A DNA stretch of 64,000 bases from Rhodobacteraceae bacterium IMCC1909. Its GTDB lineage: Bacteria > Pseudomonadota > Alphaproteobacteria > Rhodobacterales > Rhodobacteraceae. Made by a program: the position numbers and the translations under genes. Under the pieces are notes generated by a model that made no database searches, was not told where the DNA came from, and saw only the letters and a program-made list of their open reading frames with translations. This document shows, one piece after another, positions 7,110-17,631 of the stretch; within the stretch, counting starts at the first letter, position 1, and every line of letters starts with the position of its first letter. The DNA lies in assembly GCA_030704425.1 (NCBI GenBank), contig JAPDHM010000001.1, forward strand, positions 1,550,001-1,614,000, in the 5' to 3' direction.

Positions 7110-9557
7110 TTAGCTGCGCATTTTAAAGCCTTTGGGGTCGTAAAGCGGTGCGGATTGGACCTCGGCGCTGTACATATGACCTAAGATTTCCACCTCAAGC
7201 CTTTGTCCGCCGGCGCCCAGCTCGGTTGGAACATAGCCCATGGCCATGGATCGGCCGACATGATGGGCATAGCCGCCGGACGAGATGTAGCCCACGGCCG
7301 CACCGCTATGCAGGATCGCCTCATCGTTGGACACGTCGATCCCCTCAACCTCAAGGGTCAGGGTCACCAACCGCTTGGCCGGCTGTCTCACGGCTTGAGC
7401 GGCAGTTTTACCGACAAACTCTTTGTTCCAATTGATGAACCCATCAAGGCCAGCTTCGGCGGCGGTAAAATCGGGGCGGAAATCCAGGCCCCATGCGCCC
7501 CAGCCTTTCTCAAGCCGCATCGACATCAAAGCCCGCGCGCCATACCAGCGCAGGCCCTGATCTGCTCCCGCCAGCTCCACCGCTTCGGTCAAGCGGCGCA
7601 GATATTGCGGCTTGCAGTAAATTTCATAGCCCAATTCGCCCGAGAAACTGATCCGCGTCAGGATCACGGGGACGCCCGCCACATAGGTCATTTTGGTGTC
7701 GCGAAAGGCAAAGCCCACGGCGCTGACATCCTCGCGGGTCAGTTCGGCCAAGACCGCACGGGATTTTGGACCGCTGAGCGCCAGCCCGTGCCAATCCTCA
7801 CTCACATTGCGATAGTGCACATCGGCAGGCAAATCGCGTTCGAACCAACGGCGATGGGCTTCTTGCATGGTGCCCGATCCAAAGAGCATGAAATGTTCCG
7901 CCCCATAACATGCCACGGTCAAATCACCATAGAGCTTGCCCTTTTCAGTCAACATTGGAGTCAAAGTCACGCGGCCCGGTTTCGGTATGAAACCGGCCAA
8001 GATCCGATCGAGATAGGCACTGGCCCCCGGGCCCTTAAATTCATGTTTGGCGAAATTGGCCACTTCAATCACCCCAACATCTGCGCGCACCGAAGCCACC
8101 TCACGCGCCACATAGTCATGGCTGCGGTTGCGTTCAAAACTGGGCGCCTCATGGGCGTCGTCGGGCCCATTGGCAAACCAAAGCGCATGCTCCAAACCAA
8201 AACTTTGCTCCATGCGGGCGCCCTTGGCCACCAGATGATCGTAAATCGCGGTGGTTTTCTGCAACCGCCCCTTCGGCAGCGTTTCATTGGGGAAGGTCAT
8301 AACGAACCGGCGTTCATAGTTTTCGGTCGATTTCACCGTGCCCCAATCCGGCGTCGCCCAATCGCCGAAGCGCGCCACATCCATGGCCCAGACATCAATG
8401 GAAGGCTCCCCATCAATCATCCATTCGGCCATGGTCAGCCCAACGCCGCCACCTTGGCAAAAGCCCGCCATAACCCCGACCGCGCACCAATAGTTCGTCA
8501 TCCCAGGCACGGGGCCAATCATCGGATTTCCGTCCGGGCCAAAGGTGAAGGGGCCGTTGATCGCTTGCCGAATGCCCACCTCTCCCAGAACAGGAATACG
8601 CTCAAAGGCAAACTCCAAACGATCAGCGATTTGCTCTAAATTTGGCTGCAACAACTCATGGCCAAAGTCCCACGGGGTGCCGCCGACTTTCCAAGGGGTT
8701 CCGACTTGCTCATAGGTGCCCAAAAGTAGCCCGTCGCGCTCCTGGCGAAAATAGATATTGGCCTCATAATCAATTCCGCAGGGCAGACGGTTCGGCGCAT
8801 CGGCAATGGCTTGGATCTTTTCCGTCAGCAGATAGTGATGCTCCATCGGCTGCACCGGAATGTTAAGCCCCTGCATATGTCCCACTTCACGCGCCCAAAG
8901 CCCGCCACAATTGACGATATGCTCCGCATTGATTGTTCCGCGCGGCGTGTTCACGTCCCAGCTGCCATCCGCCCGCTGGATGGTTTTAGTCGCTGGCGTA
9001 TGGGTGAAATATTGTGCCCCATGCACCTTGGCCGCTTTGGCAAAGGCGTAAGTTGCCCCAGAGGGGTCCAAATCTCCATCTTGATCATCCCAAAGCGCGG
9101 CAATGTAATATTTGGGATCAATCAACGGATGGCGATCGGCCACTTCCTGGGGGCTGATGAACTCTTGACTGAGGCCCATGTAGCGCGCCTTCGACCGCTC
9201 GCGTTTGAGATAATCATACCAGGTTTTATTCGAGGCCAGATAAAACCCACCGGTCATATGCAGCCCGACCGAATGGCCCGAAAGCTCTTCAATCTCTTTA
9301 TATAGGTCAATGGTATAACCTTGCAGGCGGCTGATGTTCGGATCGCTTGAAATCGTGTGAATTTGCCCAGCCGCGTGCCAACTTGATCCCGATGTCAGCT
9401 CGTCGCGCTCCAGCAAGACCGCATCTTTCCAGCCAAATTTCGACAGGTGGAACAAGATCGAACAGCCCACGACCCCGCCGCCGATAATCACAACTTTCGC
9501 ATGGCTCGGTAGGGCCTTAGCTCCACCTCCGTTTTCCAACTTTTGAATCTCTGGCAT
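7110..9557 (-). CDS. Dimethylglycine/sarcosine dehydrogenase-like flavoprotein with GcvT domain
   Basis: This 815-residue two-domain protein resembles dimethylglycine and sarcosine dehydrogenases. The N-terminal half (about 20-390) is a DAO-type FAD domain with VVIIGGGVVG at about 22-31 and SGSSWHAAG at about 56-64; the His in this motif carries the covalent flavin in the known enzymes. The C-terminal half (about 430-810) is a GcvT-type folate-binding domain, expected to pass the released formaldehyde unit to tetrahydrofolate. It acts on an N-methylated glycine; which one is not readable. It follows the MttB-like gene on the same strand after a 54-bp gap, and gcvTHP lies a few kb away, which would consume the glycine produced. 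Confidence 0.85.
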   Translation of the reverse strand: MPEIQKLENGGGAKALPSHAKVVIIGGGVVGCSILFHLSKFGWKDAVLLERDELTSGSSWHAAGQIHTISSDPNISRLQGYTIDLYKEIEELSGHSVGLHMTGGFYLASNKTWYDYLKRERSKARYMGLSQEFISPQEVADRHPLIDPKYYIAALWDDQDGDLDPSGATYAFAKAAKVHGAQYFTHTPATKTIQRADGSWDVNTPRGTINAEHIVNCGGLWAREVGHMQGLNIPVQPMEHHYLLTEKIQAIADAPNRLPCGIDYEANIYFRQERDGLLLGTYEQVGTPWKVGGTPWDFGHELLQPNLEQIADRLEFAFERIPVLGEVGIRQAINGPFTFGPDGNPMIGPVPGMTNYWCAVGVMAGFCQGGGVGLTMAEWMIDGEPSIDVWAMDVARFGDWATPDWGTVKSTENYERRFVMTFPNETLPKGRLQKTTAIYDHLVAKGARMEQSFGLEHALWFANGPDDAHEAPSFERNRSHDYVAREVASVRADVGVIEVANFAKHEFKGPGASAYLDRILAGFIPKPGRVTLTPMLTEKGKLYGDLTVACYGAEHFMLFGSGTMQEAHRRWFERDLPADVHYRNVSEDWHGLALSGPKSRAVLAELTREDVSAVGFAFRDTKMTYVAGVPVILTRISFSGELGYEIYCKPQYLRRLTEAVELAGADQGLRWYGARALMSMRLEKGWGAWGLDFRPDFTAAEAGLDGFINWNKEFVGKTAAQAVRQPAKRLVTLTLEVEGIDVSNDEAILHSGAAVGYISSGGYAHHVGRSMAMGYVPTELGAGGQRLEVEILGHMYSAEVQSAPLYDPKGFKMRS

Positions 9558-9611
9558 ATCAGTCTACCTGTCTTTTAAGTTATATTTTCCAAGCCTAGCA
9601 TGGCCATTCTC

Positions 9612-11144
9612 TCAATACCAAGCGTCGGGAATTTCCGATTTTCTACGTTGCACATAGGCTTGCAATTCTTCCTTCACACCTGCTTTGATCGGCGGAGGTT
9701 CATAGGCACGCAACAGGCTTGTCCATCGCTCATAGGCCCGCTGCCGCATGTCTTTCGCCCCGCCTTCCTCCCAGCTTTCGACATTTTCACTGTCACTCAA
9801 CGTGGGCTCATAGAAGGCGGTTTGGTAATTGCGCATCGTATGGGCCGAACCCAAGAAATGCCCGGCCGGTTCAACCTCACCATAGGCATCACGCGCTAGC
9901 GCTTCAGGACTGCTGTCAAGCCCCGCGCCCAGTTTCTGATAGCCCCCCAAACGGTCCGCATCCATCACCAGCTTTTCAAATCCAGTGCAGAGCCCACCCT
10001 CCATCCAACCGGCCGCATGAAGAACAAAATTTGCCCCAGCCAGCATAGTCGAATGCATGGAATCGGCACTTTCATAGGCCGCCTGCGCATCTTCGATTTT
10101 GCTTGCGGTCAGAGATCCACCACAACGCAGCGGCAGGCCCGCAGCCCGCGCCATTTGACCAATGGCATAGTTCGACAAGATGGGTTCCGGCATACCAAAA
10201 GTTGGTGCGCCAGACTTCAGGCTCATGGAGCTAAGAAAATTGCCCAAAACAAACGGCGCGCCAGTGCGGATCAATTGCGAAAAGGCGCAGCACATCAGCG
10301 CCTCCGCCATGGCTTGCGTGACCGAAGCCGCTGTGCTGACCGGTCCCATAGCCCCCGCTAAGATAAAGGGCACCACCACGATCCCCTGCCCACGGCTGCA
10401 ATAGGTCTCAATCGCCTGGGTGACCACCTTGTCGACCAGAAGCGGTGAATTTGTGTTCACATTGCCCATGATCACACAATGTTGATCCATCACCTCCCGA
10501 CCAAAAACAATCTCAGCCATGTCAACGCTGTCCTGCGCCCGGCTTTGTTCGGTAATCGCGCCCAGATGCGGTTTGTCCGAACAGGTCATATGCAGATATA
10601 GCATATCCAAATGACGCTTGCTCACCGGCACATCGCAGGGTTCACAAATGACCAAGCCGCCGTGATGTAAATTGGGGTGCATATAGGTGAGCTTGATCAA
10701 TTTCTCGAGACTATCGAGATCCCCATAGCGCCGACCTTTTTGCAAATCGCGCGCGAATGGCGCGCCATAAATCGGTGCAAAGACTTGATTTTGTCCGCCC
10801 ATCACCACATCACGGGTTCTGTTGCGGGCAATCTGGGTGAATTCCCGCGGCGCGGTCTTGCACAAAGCGCGAACCTGCGCAGCCTCCATACGCACCCGGT
10901 CGCCGTCAATCCGCGCGCCGGCCTTGCGCCAAACCTCAAGCGCCTTGGGATCGTCGCGAAACGCAATGCCAATGTCTTGCATCAACCAATCAACCTGAGC
11001 CTCAAGCTGCGCCATAGTGGCGTCATCTAAAGGGTCGAAAACCGCCAAGCGCCGTTGCAAATAGGGGCTGGGCGGCGCGGTGCCAATTCCGTCCTCACCC
11101 GCTTGCCGAGCCCGAGCCCCGATCGTTGATTTCCGTCGCGCCAT
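9612..11144 (-). CDS. MttB-like (trimethylamine methyltransferase family) protein, non-pyrrolysine
   Basis: This 510-residue member of the MttB superfamily is a TIM-barrel methyltransferase family that, in studied cases, moves a methyl group from a quaternary or tertiary amine to a corrinoid protein. No in-frame amber codon interrupts it, so it belongs to the pyrrolysine-free group that includes glycine-betaine methyltransferases. The C-terminal region GHFLGSAHTMRNY is well conserved in the family. The ATG at 11144 follows a GGAG box and begins a basic N-terminus (MARRKS); an upstream GTG at 11168 lacks such support. No corrinoid-binding or reactivase gene is nearby. Its place upstream of a DMGDH-like gene suggests demethylation of betaine-type compounds, but activity is inferred. 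Confidence 0.75.
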   Translation of the reverse strand: MARRKSTIGARARQAGEDGIGTAPPSPYLQRRLAVFDPLDDATMAQLEAQVDWLMQDIGIAFRDDPKALEVWRKAGARIDGDRVRMEAAQVRALCKTAPREFTQIARNRTRDVVMGGQNQVFAPIYGAPFARDLQKGRRYGDLDSLEKLIKLTYMHPNLHHGGLVICEPCDVPVSKRHLDMLYLHMTCSDKPHLGAITEQSRAQDSVDMAEIVFGREVMDQHCVIMGNVNTNSPLLVDKVVTQAIETYCSRGQGIVVVPFILAGAMGPVSTAASVTQAMAEALMCCAFSQLIRTGAPFVLGNFLSSMSLKSGAPTFGMPEPILSNYAIGQMARAAGLPLRCGGSLTASKIEDAQAAYESADSMHSTMLAGANFVLHAAGWMEGGLCTGFEKLVMDADRLGGYQKLGAGLDSSPEALARDAYGEVEPAGHFLGSAHTMRNYQTAFYEPTLSDSENVESWEEGGAKDMRQRAYERWTSLLRAYEPPPIKAGVKEELQAYVQRRKSEIPDAWY

Positions 11145-11317
11145 ATCTACTCCGGTTTGGTCGTCCACCCTATTCTAGGCAAATCCGCCCCATCACCGAA
11201 ACGCCATTAACGACGAAACCAGGTCAAAATTCCGCAGTTTTGCGCAGATATCAGCGCCACGAGCAGGTCATTGCAATCTGCGCCCTATAGGCTACCAATA
11301 TCCTAAGGAGGCAAACT

Positions 11318-11722
11318 ATGACCCAAGTGATTACAACATCCGTCAAAGACTTGGTCGCGGCCGCCAATGCGGAGGTGACCACCCTCACTGTCGAACAGGC
11401 CCGGACGCTCATTGACAGCCCCGATCACATCCTAGTGGATCTGCGCGACATCCGCGAGCTGCAACGCACGGGTAAGATCCCCGGCGCTTTTTCCTGCCCG
11501 CGCGGGATGCTGGAGTTTTGGATTGATCCGGCCAGCCCCTATCACAAAGAGATTTTCAACCAAGATAAGACCTATGTGTTCTATTGCGCCAGCGCTTGGC
11601 GTTCGGCCTTAAGTGCGAAAGTGGCGCAAGATATGGGCCTGGCGCCCGTGGCCCATATCGCCGGCGGCTTTACCGCATGGGTCAAAGCCGACGGCCCCGT
11701 TGAGGCTTTGCCCCAAAAATAG
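11318..11722 (+). CDS. Single-domain rhodanese-like protein
   Basis: This 134-residue protein consists of one rhodanese domain, with the sulfur-accepting Cys90 in FYCASAWRSA. The DLRDIREL segment (about 41-48) is the usual rhodanese CH2A-like motif, and GGFTAW marks the C-terminal end. The loop after the cysteine (ASAWRS) is of the size seen in sulfurtransferases. A strong Shine-Dalgarno box (TAAGGAGG) precedes the ATG. It is divergent from the MttB-like gene and 32 bp upstream of the aminotransferase, with which it may be co-transcribed. The sulfur donor and acceptor are unknown. Confidence 0.8.
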   Translation: MTQVITTSVKDLVAAANAEVTTLTVEQARTLIDSPDHILVDLRDIRELQRTGKIPGAFSCPRGMLEFWIDPASPYHKEIFNQDKTYVFYCASAWRSALSAKVAQDMGLAPVAHIAGGFTAWVKADGPVEALPQK

Positions 11723-11754
11723 AGCCCGCGCAGCTGAAATAAAAAAGAGGTTTC

Positions 11755-13125
11755 ATGCAAAATTCACCATCGCCAGAAGAGTTACACGCCTTTGATCGGG
11801 AGCATTTCTTGCACCCTTGGCACGATATGAATGCTTGGCGTGGCTATGATAATATGTTGGTGGAGGCCGCGCAGGGCATCTATCTTTATGATGAAACCGG
11901 CAGAAAATTTATAGACGGTCCTGGCGGCATGTGGTGCGTGCAAATCGGTTATGGTCAGGCAGAGATGGCAGAGGCAATCGCGGCCCAAGTCCTGAAAATG
12001 CCCTATGCCTCGCCCTTTACCAATGTCACCCAACCTGGCGCGATACTGGCCAAGAAATTGGCCGATTTCGCACCTGGGGATTTGAACAATGTCTTCTTCA
12101 CCACAGGCGGCTCGACAGCGGTCGATACCGCTTTGCGGGCCATGCAGTTTATGAACAACAGCCTTGGGCGGCCCGAAAAGAAGATGATCCTAGCTCGGGA
12201 GAAAGGCTATCATGGCTCGACCTATCTGGCAGCATCCGTGAGCGGCAAAGAACGGGATGTGACCAAATTCGATATGGAAAGCCGCTTGGTGCATTTTCTA
12301 CCCAATGTGAATCCCTATCTGCGCCCCGATGAAATGAGCGTCGCGCAATGGTGCGATGCCAAAGTGCAGGATCTTGAGGAGGCCATTGCGCAGCTTGGGG
12401 CCGAAAATATCGGCGCTTTCATTGCCGAGCCCATTTTGAGCTCAGGCGGCGTGATTGTGCCGCCTGACGGCTATCATAAACGCACCTTCGATATCTGCCG
12501 CGCCCATGATATTCTTTGTATCTCTGACGAGGTGGTCACGGGCTTTGGACGGCTGGGCCATTGGTTTTCCTCGGAAGCTGTATTCGACATCCAACCCGAC
12601 ATCATAACCTGCGCCAAAGGCTTGACCTCTGGTTACCTGCCCTTGGGGGCCTGTATCATTTCGGATCGCATGATGGAGCGCATGACCCATCGCGGTGAAG
12701 TCTTGTTTAGCAACGGCTATACTTATTCGGGCCACCCGGTGAGCTGTGCGGCCGCGCTAAAGAATATAGAAATTTTAGAACGCGACAATGTTTTGGCGCA
12801 TGTGCACGACATCGCCCCCTATTTCCAAGAGCGACTCGCGCGCTTGACGCGCTACCCCATTATTGGCGACGCGCGCGGCGCTGGGTTGATCGGTTGCATT
12901 GAAGCGCGGTTGAGCAAAGATGGCTCGCGGCTTGAGGATGAACGCAAGATCGGCGCGATGATTGACCAGGCCTGCCATGACCGCGGGCTGATCGTTCGGC
13001 CATTGATCAACATGTGCGTGTTTTCGCCGCCACTGGTCATCAGCAGAGCTCAGGTGAATGATTTATTTGACATTCTTGAGCAGGCCATTGAAACTGTGTG
13101 TGAAAAATTTGATCTGACACCGTGA
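11755..13125 (+). CDS. Class III PLP aminotransferase (omega-amino acid type)
   Basis: This is a 456-residue fold-type I aminotransferase of class III, resembling omega-amino-acid:pyruvate and taurine:pyruvate aminotransferases. Visible signatures are [13 protein letters not shown] (phosphate-binding loop), [18 protein letters not shown] (PLP-ring Asp at the start) and [14 protein letters not shown], whose Lys forms the Schiff base (about residue 289). N-terminal HPWHDMNAW is common in the subgroup. The ATG is preceded by AGAGG. Downstream is the gcv operon with its own promoter. The amino donor is not readable; beta-alanine, taurine or a related omega-amine are candidates. Confidence 0.8.
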   Translation: MQNSPSPEELHAFDREHFLHPWHDMNAWRGYDNMLVEAAQGIYLYDETGRKFIDGPGGMWCVQIGYGQAEMAEAIAAQVLKMPYASPFTNVTQPGAILAKKLADFAPGDLNNVFFTTGGSTAVDTALRAMQFMNNSLGRPEKKMILAREKGYHGSTYLAASVSGKERDVTKFDMESRLVHFLPNVNPYLRPDEMSVAQWCDAKVQDLEEAIAQLGAENIGAFIAEPILSSGGVIVPPDGYHKRTFDICRAHDILCISDEVVTGFGRLGHWFSSEAVFDIQPDIITCAKGLTSGYLPLGACIISDRMMERMTHRGEVLFSNGYTYSGHPVSCAAALKNIEILERDNVLAHVHDIAPYFQERLARLTRYPIIGDARGAGLIGCIEARLSKDGSRLEDERKIGAMIDQACHDRGLIVRPLINMCVFSPPLVISRAQVNDLFDILEQAIETVCEKFDLTP

Positions 13126-13202
13126 TCGTGATCCGTTCACGGGACCTATGGGCGGGTCGTTTTGTGATCTTAACCCCATAAAAATTGATGTCATTATATG
13201 TC

Positions 13203-13255
13203 TTGAAATGCGTTAAAAAAATCGTATAAACGAAAAAAGTTTCCGATAGTGGAAA
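13203..13255 (+). promoter_or_regulatory. Putative gcvT promoter with palindromic operator
   Basis: TTGAAA (13203-13208) and TATAAA (13225-13230) are spaced by 16 bp and make a good sigma-70-type promoter. Ten bases after the -10 box a palindrome TTTCC-N6-GGAAA (13240-13255) lies where a repressor could cover the transcription start. A second GGGAAA half occurs at 13269-13274. I looked for a glycine riboswitch here and did not see its core. Confidence 0.45.
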
Positions 13256-13279
13256 AATGTTCAAAAACGGGAAAATATC

Positions 13280-14377
13280 ATGAGCGATAAACCCAAACGC
13301 ACCGCGTTATATGATCTTCACTGTGCCTTGGGCGGCAAAATGGTGGATTTCGCAGGGTGGGAAATGCCCGTGCAATATACCATGGGAATCATGGGCGAGC
13401 ATCAACACTGTCGCAGCAAAGCCGCCCTATTTGATGTGAGCCACATGGGGCAAGTGCTGCTGCATGGTGCCAATGCCGCCGAAAAATTGGAAGCCTTAGT
13501 GCCAGCCGCTTTGAGCAAATTGCCTGAAGGCAAAGCGCGCTACACATTCTTTACCGATGACTCTGGCGGCATTATGGACGATTTGATCGTCGCCAATGCA
13601 GGCGATCATTTGTTCTTGGTGGTCAACGCTTCTATGCGTGCCCAAGACATACCGCATATGAAAGCGCATCTTAAAGGCGTTGAGGTCACAGAAATTTTTG
13701 ACCGTGCCCTTATTGCCGTGCAAGGCCCCTCAGCGCAGGACGTGGTGGCCAGCCATTGTCCGCAGGCAGCACAATTGAGCTTTATGCAGACCTGTGAGGC
13801 ATTGATCGATGGCACGCTTTGCCGGATTTCGCGCTTGGGCTACACCGGCGAAGATGGCTATGAAATATCGATCCCAGAGGCTGAGGCAGAACGGATTACT
13901 CGGTTGATGCTGGATCATCCAGACTGCGCCCCAGCCGGGCTTGGGGCCCGCGACAGTCTGCGTCTCGAAGCGGGATTGTGCCTTTACGGCAATGACATAA
14001 CCCCTGACACATCCCCCATTGAAGCCGGTCTGAGCTGGGCCATTCAAAAACGCCGCCGCGAAGAAGGCGGCTTTCCCGGTGCGGCCCGCATCATGGCAGA
14101 GCTGGAACATGGCACGGCGCGCAAATTGGTCGGCATCCTGCCGCAGGGCCGCGCCCCAGCCCGTGCGGGGGTCGAGATTCACGACCAAGACGGCAATGCT
14201 ATTGGCCAGATCACTTCGGGCGGTTTCGGCCCAACCGTCCAAGCTCCGGTTGCGATTGGCTACGTTCACGCCGATCACAGCGCACCGGGCCAAGAGCTGC
14301 ACCTGATCATTCGCGGCAAACCGCAGCCCGCCACGGTCTGCGCCCTGCCCTTCGTTTCACAAAACTACAAACGCTAA
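13280..14377 (+). CDS. gcvT: Aminomethyltransferase, glycine cleavage T protein
   Basis: T protein of the glycine cleavage system: it takes the aminomethyl group from lipoyl-GcvH, releases ammonia and forms 5,10-methylene-tetrahydrofolate. The 365-residue length is normal. Family motifs include DFAGWEMPVQY near the N-terminus (about 23-33), VSHMGQ (about 54-59) and the folate-site region GYTGEDGYEI (about 188-197), followed by GLGARDSLRLEAG. The ATG follows a weak purine stretch (ACGGGAAAA). First gene of gcvT-gcvH-gcvP, with 13 and 28 bp gaps, so one operon is likely, driven by the promoter just upstream. Confidence 0.95.
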   Translation: MSDKPKRTALYDLHCALGGKMVDFAGWEMPVQYTMGIMGEHQHCRSKAALFDVSHMGQVLLHGANAAEKLEALVPAALSKLPEGKARYTFFTDDSGGIMDDLIVANAGDHLFLVVNASMRAQDIPHMKAHLKGVEVTEIFDRALIAVQGPSAQDVVASHCPQAAQLSFMQTCEALIDGTLCRISRLGYTGEDGYEISIPEAEAERITRLMLDHPDCAPAGLGARDSLRLEAGLCLYGNDITPDTSPIEAGLSWAIQKRRREEGGFPGAARIMAELEHGTARKLVGILPQGRAPARAGVEIHDQDGNAIGQITSGGFGPTVQAPVAIGYVHADHSAPGQELHLIIRGKPQPATVCALPFVSQNYKR

Positions 14378-14390
14378 ACGGGAGATCCCA

Positions 14391-14756
14391 ATGACGACTT
14401 ATTATTCCGAAGAACACGAATGGATCACAGTTGAGGGCGACATCGCCACCATCGGCATCACGGCCCATGCCGCTGAGCAATTGGGCGATATCGTCTTTGT
14501 AGATCAAAAAGAGGAAGGCGATGAATTTGAAAGCGGCGATGAAATCGGTGTGATTGAATCGGTGAAAGCTGCCTCCGAAATTTTCGCCCCTGTAGATGGG
14601 GAAATCATTGAGGCCAACGAGCTTTTGCAAAGCAACCCAGCCGCCTTGAACGAAAACCCTGAAGCCGATGCTTGGATTTACAAAGTAAAACTCTCCGATC
14701 CGTCCCAGCTCGAAGGGCTAATGGATTTGGCCGGTTACAAGACCTTCATCTCCTAA
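14391..14756 (+). CDS. gcvH: Glycine cleavage system H protein
   Basis: This is the lipoyl carrier of the glycine cleavage complex, shuttling the aminomethyl group from GcvP to GcvT. The 121-residue, acidic protein carries the lipoylated Lys59 in [10 protein letters not shown], inside the usual beta-barrel lipoyl domain (HEWITVEGD at about 9-17 opens it). The gene lies between gcvT and gcvP and is preceded by a GGGAG box. Confidence 0.95.
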   Translation: MTTYYSEEHEWITVEGDIATIGITAHAAEQLGDIVFVDQKEEGDEFESGDEIGVIESVKAASEIFAPVDGEIIEANELLQSNPAALNENPEADAWIYKVKLSDPSQLEGLMDLAGYKTFIS

Positions 14757-14784
14757 CCATAGACTTAAAAGCGGAGCTACGCGC

Positions 14785-17631
14785 ATGCCTTTTGAACTGA
14801 CCACTTATGAAGCCTATGATTTCGCCAACCGTCGACACATCGGTCCATCGCCGTCTGAGATGGAAGAGATGCTGCGCACCATTGGCTTTGACAGCCTTGA
14901 TGCATTGATTGATGCGACCGTGCCAAAGGCTATCCGCCAAAAGGCACCGCTTGATTTTGGTCCGGCGATGTCTGAGCGTGATGCGCTTCATCATATGAAA
15001 CAAGTGGCCAGTAAAAACCAAGTCCTGACCTCGTTGATTGGTCAGGGCTATAATGGCACCACCACCCCGGCGCCAATCCTGCGCAATATTTTGGAAAATC
15101 CCGCCTGGTACACCGCCTACACGCCCTATCAGCCGGAAATTTCGCAAGGTCGCCTTGAGGCTTTGCTCAATTACCAAACTATGGTCAGCGATCTGACCGG
15201 GCTGGACATTGCCAACGCCTCTTTGCTCGATGAGAGCACCGCCGCCGCCGAGGCGATGACCATGGCGATGCGCTCTGCCAAGTCAAAATCACAAACCTTC
15301 TTTGTGGATGAAAACTGCCATCCTCAAAATATCGCTGTGATTCAAACCCGTGCGGACCCTTTGGGGATCGAGATTGTCGTGGGTTGCCCAGATGACTTGG
15401 ACGCAAGCGCCGTCTTTGGCGCCATCTTCCAATATCCCGGCACCTATGGCCATGTGCGCGACTTCACATCGCAAATTACAGCCCTGCATGAGCACAAAGC
15501 CTTGGCCATTGTGGCGGCCGATCCTTTGTCTTTGGCGCTGCTCAAAAGCCCCGGCGAGATGGGCGCAGATATCGCCATTGGCTCGACCCAACGCTTTGGC
15601 GTGCCCATGGGCTATGGCGGGCCACATGCGGCCTATATGGCCACGCGGGACGCCTTTAAACGCTCTATGCCCGGCCGGATCATCGGTGTCTCAGTGGACA
15701 GCCGTGGCAACAAGGCGCTGCGCTTGGCGCTGCAAACCCGCGAGCAGCACATTCGGCGCGAGAAAGCCAATTCCAATGTTTGTACCGCTCAAGCGCTCTT
15801 GGCGGTGATTGCCTCCATGTATGCGGTCTATCATGGGCCGGACGGCATCAAAGCCATTGCCCAATCGGTCCACCGCAAAACCAGCCGCCTGGCCAAAGGG
15901 CTCGAGGGCATGGGCTTTGACGTGCAACCTGATGTTTTCTTTGACACGATCACCGTAAAAGTTGGCAATCTACAAGGGGTGATCCTACAGGCCGCAGTGG
16001 CCAATGGCATCAACCTGCGCAAGATCGGCGCGGACCGTGTCGGCATCAGCCTGGATGAGCAAACCCGCCCCGAAACCATTGAGGCGGTATGGCGCGCCTT
16101 TGGCGGCGACATGAAAGATGACAGCAAGGCCAATCGCGCCTATCGCCTGCCCGATTCCATGCTGCGCGAAAGCGCCTATCTCACCCATCCCATTTTCCAC
16201 CTCAACCGCGCCGAAGCGGAAATCACCCGCTATATGCGCCGCCTGGCAGATCGAGATTTGGCGCTGGATCGCGCCATGATCCCACTGGGCAGCTGTACGA
16301 TGAAGCTCAATGCCACCATTGAGATGATCCCGGTAACTTGGCCAGAATTTGCCAATTTGCACCCTTTCGTACCTGTCGATCAAGCGCGCGGCTATCATGA
16401 GATGTTTGAGGATCTGAATGCCAAGCTTTGCGACATCACCGGCTATGACGCCATCAGCCAGCAGCCCAATTCCGGCGCGCAGGGTGAATATGCCGGCCTA
16501 TTGACCATCCGCAAATACCACGCGGCCAATGGGCAAGGGCATCGCAATGTCTGTTTGATCCCCACATCCGCCCATGGAACCAACCCAGCCTCTGCGCAAA
16601 TGGTTGGCTACAAGGTTGTGGTGGTCGGATCGGATGCCGATGGCAATATCGATGTCGCTGATTTCCGCGCCAAGGCCGAGCTGCACAGCGATGCCCTGGC
16701 TGCCTGTATGATTACCTATCCCTCAACCCATGGGGTCTTTGAGGAAACTGTGCAAGAGGTGTGCAAAATCACCCATGATCACGGTGGTCAGGTCTATATC
16801 GATGGGGCCAATATGAACGCCATGGTCGGTCTGTCGCGTCCAGGCGACATTGGCGGCGATGTCTCACATCTCAATCTGCACAAGACCTTCTGCATTCCCC
16901 ATGGCGGGGGCGGGCCGGGCATGGGCCCAATTGGTGTAAAAGCCCATTTGGCCGAGCATTTGCCCGGGCACCCGGAATATGGCAGCGACGTTGGGCCCGT
17001 ATCGGCTGCGCCTTTTGGCTCTCCCTCCATTCTGCCGGTCAGCTGGGCCTATATCCTGCTGATGGGCGGCGCAGGCCTCACCCAGGCAACGAAAGTGGCC
17101 ATTTTAAACGCTAATTACATTGCTGCACGTCTGGAAGGCGCCTTTGACATTCTCTACACCTCCAAAACAGGGCGCGTGGCGCATGAATGTATCATCGACA
17201 CAAGACCGCTCAATGAGGCGGCAGATGTTACCGTGGATGACTGTGCCAAACGCCTAATGGATAGCGGCTTTCATGCACCCACCATGAGCTGGCCTGTCGC
17301 CGGCACGTTGATGGTCGAGCCCACAGAATCCGAGCCCAAAGCCGAGTTGGATCGCTTCTGTGATGCCATGCTCTCGATCAGAGCAGAAGCGCAGGAGATT
17401 ATTGATGGCACAATGGATCGCATCAATAACCCACTGAAAAATGCGCCGCATACGGTGACAGATTTGATCGAAACCTGGGACCGGCCCTACAGCCGTGAGC
17501 AAGCTTGCTATCCCGCAGGCGCGATGCGGGGCGACAAATATTGGGTGCCCGTGAACCGTGTGGATAATGTGCATGGTGATCGCCACCTGATCTGTACCTG
17601 CCCGCCCTTGGAGGCCTATGAAGAAGCCTGA
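14785..17631 (+). CDS. gcvP: Glycine dehydrogenase (decarboxylating), P protein
   Basis: This is the PLP-dependent decarboxylating subunit of the glycine cleavage system. The 948-residue protein is the fused (alpha2) form, with two homologous aminotransferase-like halves. The PLP lysine is Lys700 in [14 protein letters not shown], and the following glycine-rich loop is typical. The N-terminus contains [10 protein letters not shown], the standard opening of the family. It ends the gcvTHP operon, and its last 16 bp overlap the 3' end of the convergent DadA-like gene. With the DMGDH-like and MttB-like genes nearby it would drain glycine released by demethylation. Confidence 0.95.
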   Translation: MPFELTTYEAYDFANRRHIGPSPSEMEEMLRTIGFDSLDALIDATVPKAIRQKAPLDFGPAMSERDALHHMKQVASKNQVLTSLIGQGYNGTTTPAPILRNILENPAWYTAYTPYQPEISQGRLEALLNYQTMVSDLTGLDIANASLLDESTAAAEAMTMAMRSAKSKSQTFFVDENCHPQNIAVIQTRADPLGIEIVVGCPDDLDASAVFGAIFQYPGTYGHVRDFTSQITALHEHKALAIVAADPLSLALLKSPGEMGADIAIGSTQRFGVPMGYGGPHAAYMATRDAFKRSMPGRIIGVSVDSRGNKALRLALQTREQHIRREKANSNVCTAQALLAVIASMYAVYHGPDGIKAIAQSVHRKTSRLAKGLEGMGFDVQPDVFFDTITVKVGNLQGVILQAAVANGINLRKIGADRVGISLDEQTRPETIEAVWRAFGGDMKDDSKANRAYRLPDSMLRESAYLTHPIFHLNRAEAEITRYMRRLADRDLALDRAMIPLGSCTMKLNATIEMIPVTWPEFANLHPFVPVDQARGYHEMFEDLNAKLCDITGYDAISQQPNSGAQGEYAGLLTIRKYHAANGQGHRNVCLIPTSAHGTNPASAQMVGYKVVVVGSDADGNIDVADFRAKAELHSDALAACMITYPSTHGVFEETVQEVCKITHDHGGQVYIDGANMNAMVGLSRPGDIGGDVSHLNLHKTFCIPHGGGGPGMGPIGVKAHLAEHLPGHPEYGSDVGPVSAAPFGSPSILPVSWAYILLMGGAGLTQATKVAILNANYIAARLEGAFDILYTSKTGRVAHECIIDTRPLNEAADVTVDDCAKRLMDSGFHAPTMSWPVAGTLMVEPTESEPKAELDRFCDAMLSIRAEAQEIIDGTMDRINNPLKNAPHTVTDLIETWDRPYSREQACYPAGAMRGDKYWVPVNRVDNVHGDRHLICTCPPLEAYEEA

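Noticed and set aside
7203-8639. 478-codon open frame on the + strand
   Set aside because: It is exactly antisense to the dimethylglycine-dehydrogenase-like gene and has no recognisable domain; a byproduct of codon bias.
9612-11144. Pyrrolysine-containing MttB
   Set aside because: No in-frame TAG interrupts the gene and no pyl genes are in view.
13126-13279. Glycine riboswitch upstream of gcvT
   Set aside because: The conserved paired aptamer cores were not found; the region instead shows a plain promoter and a short palindrome.
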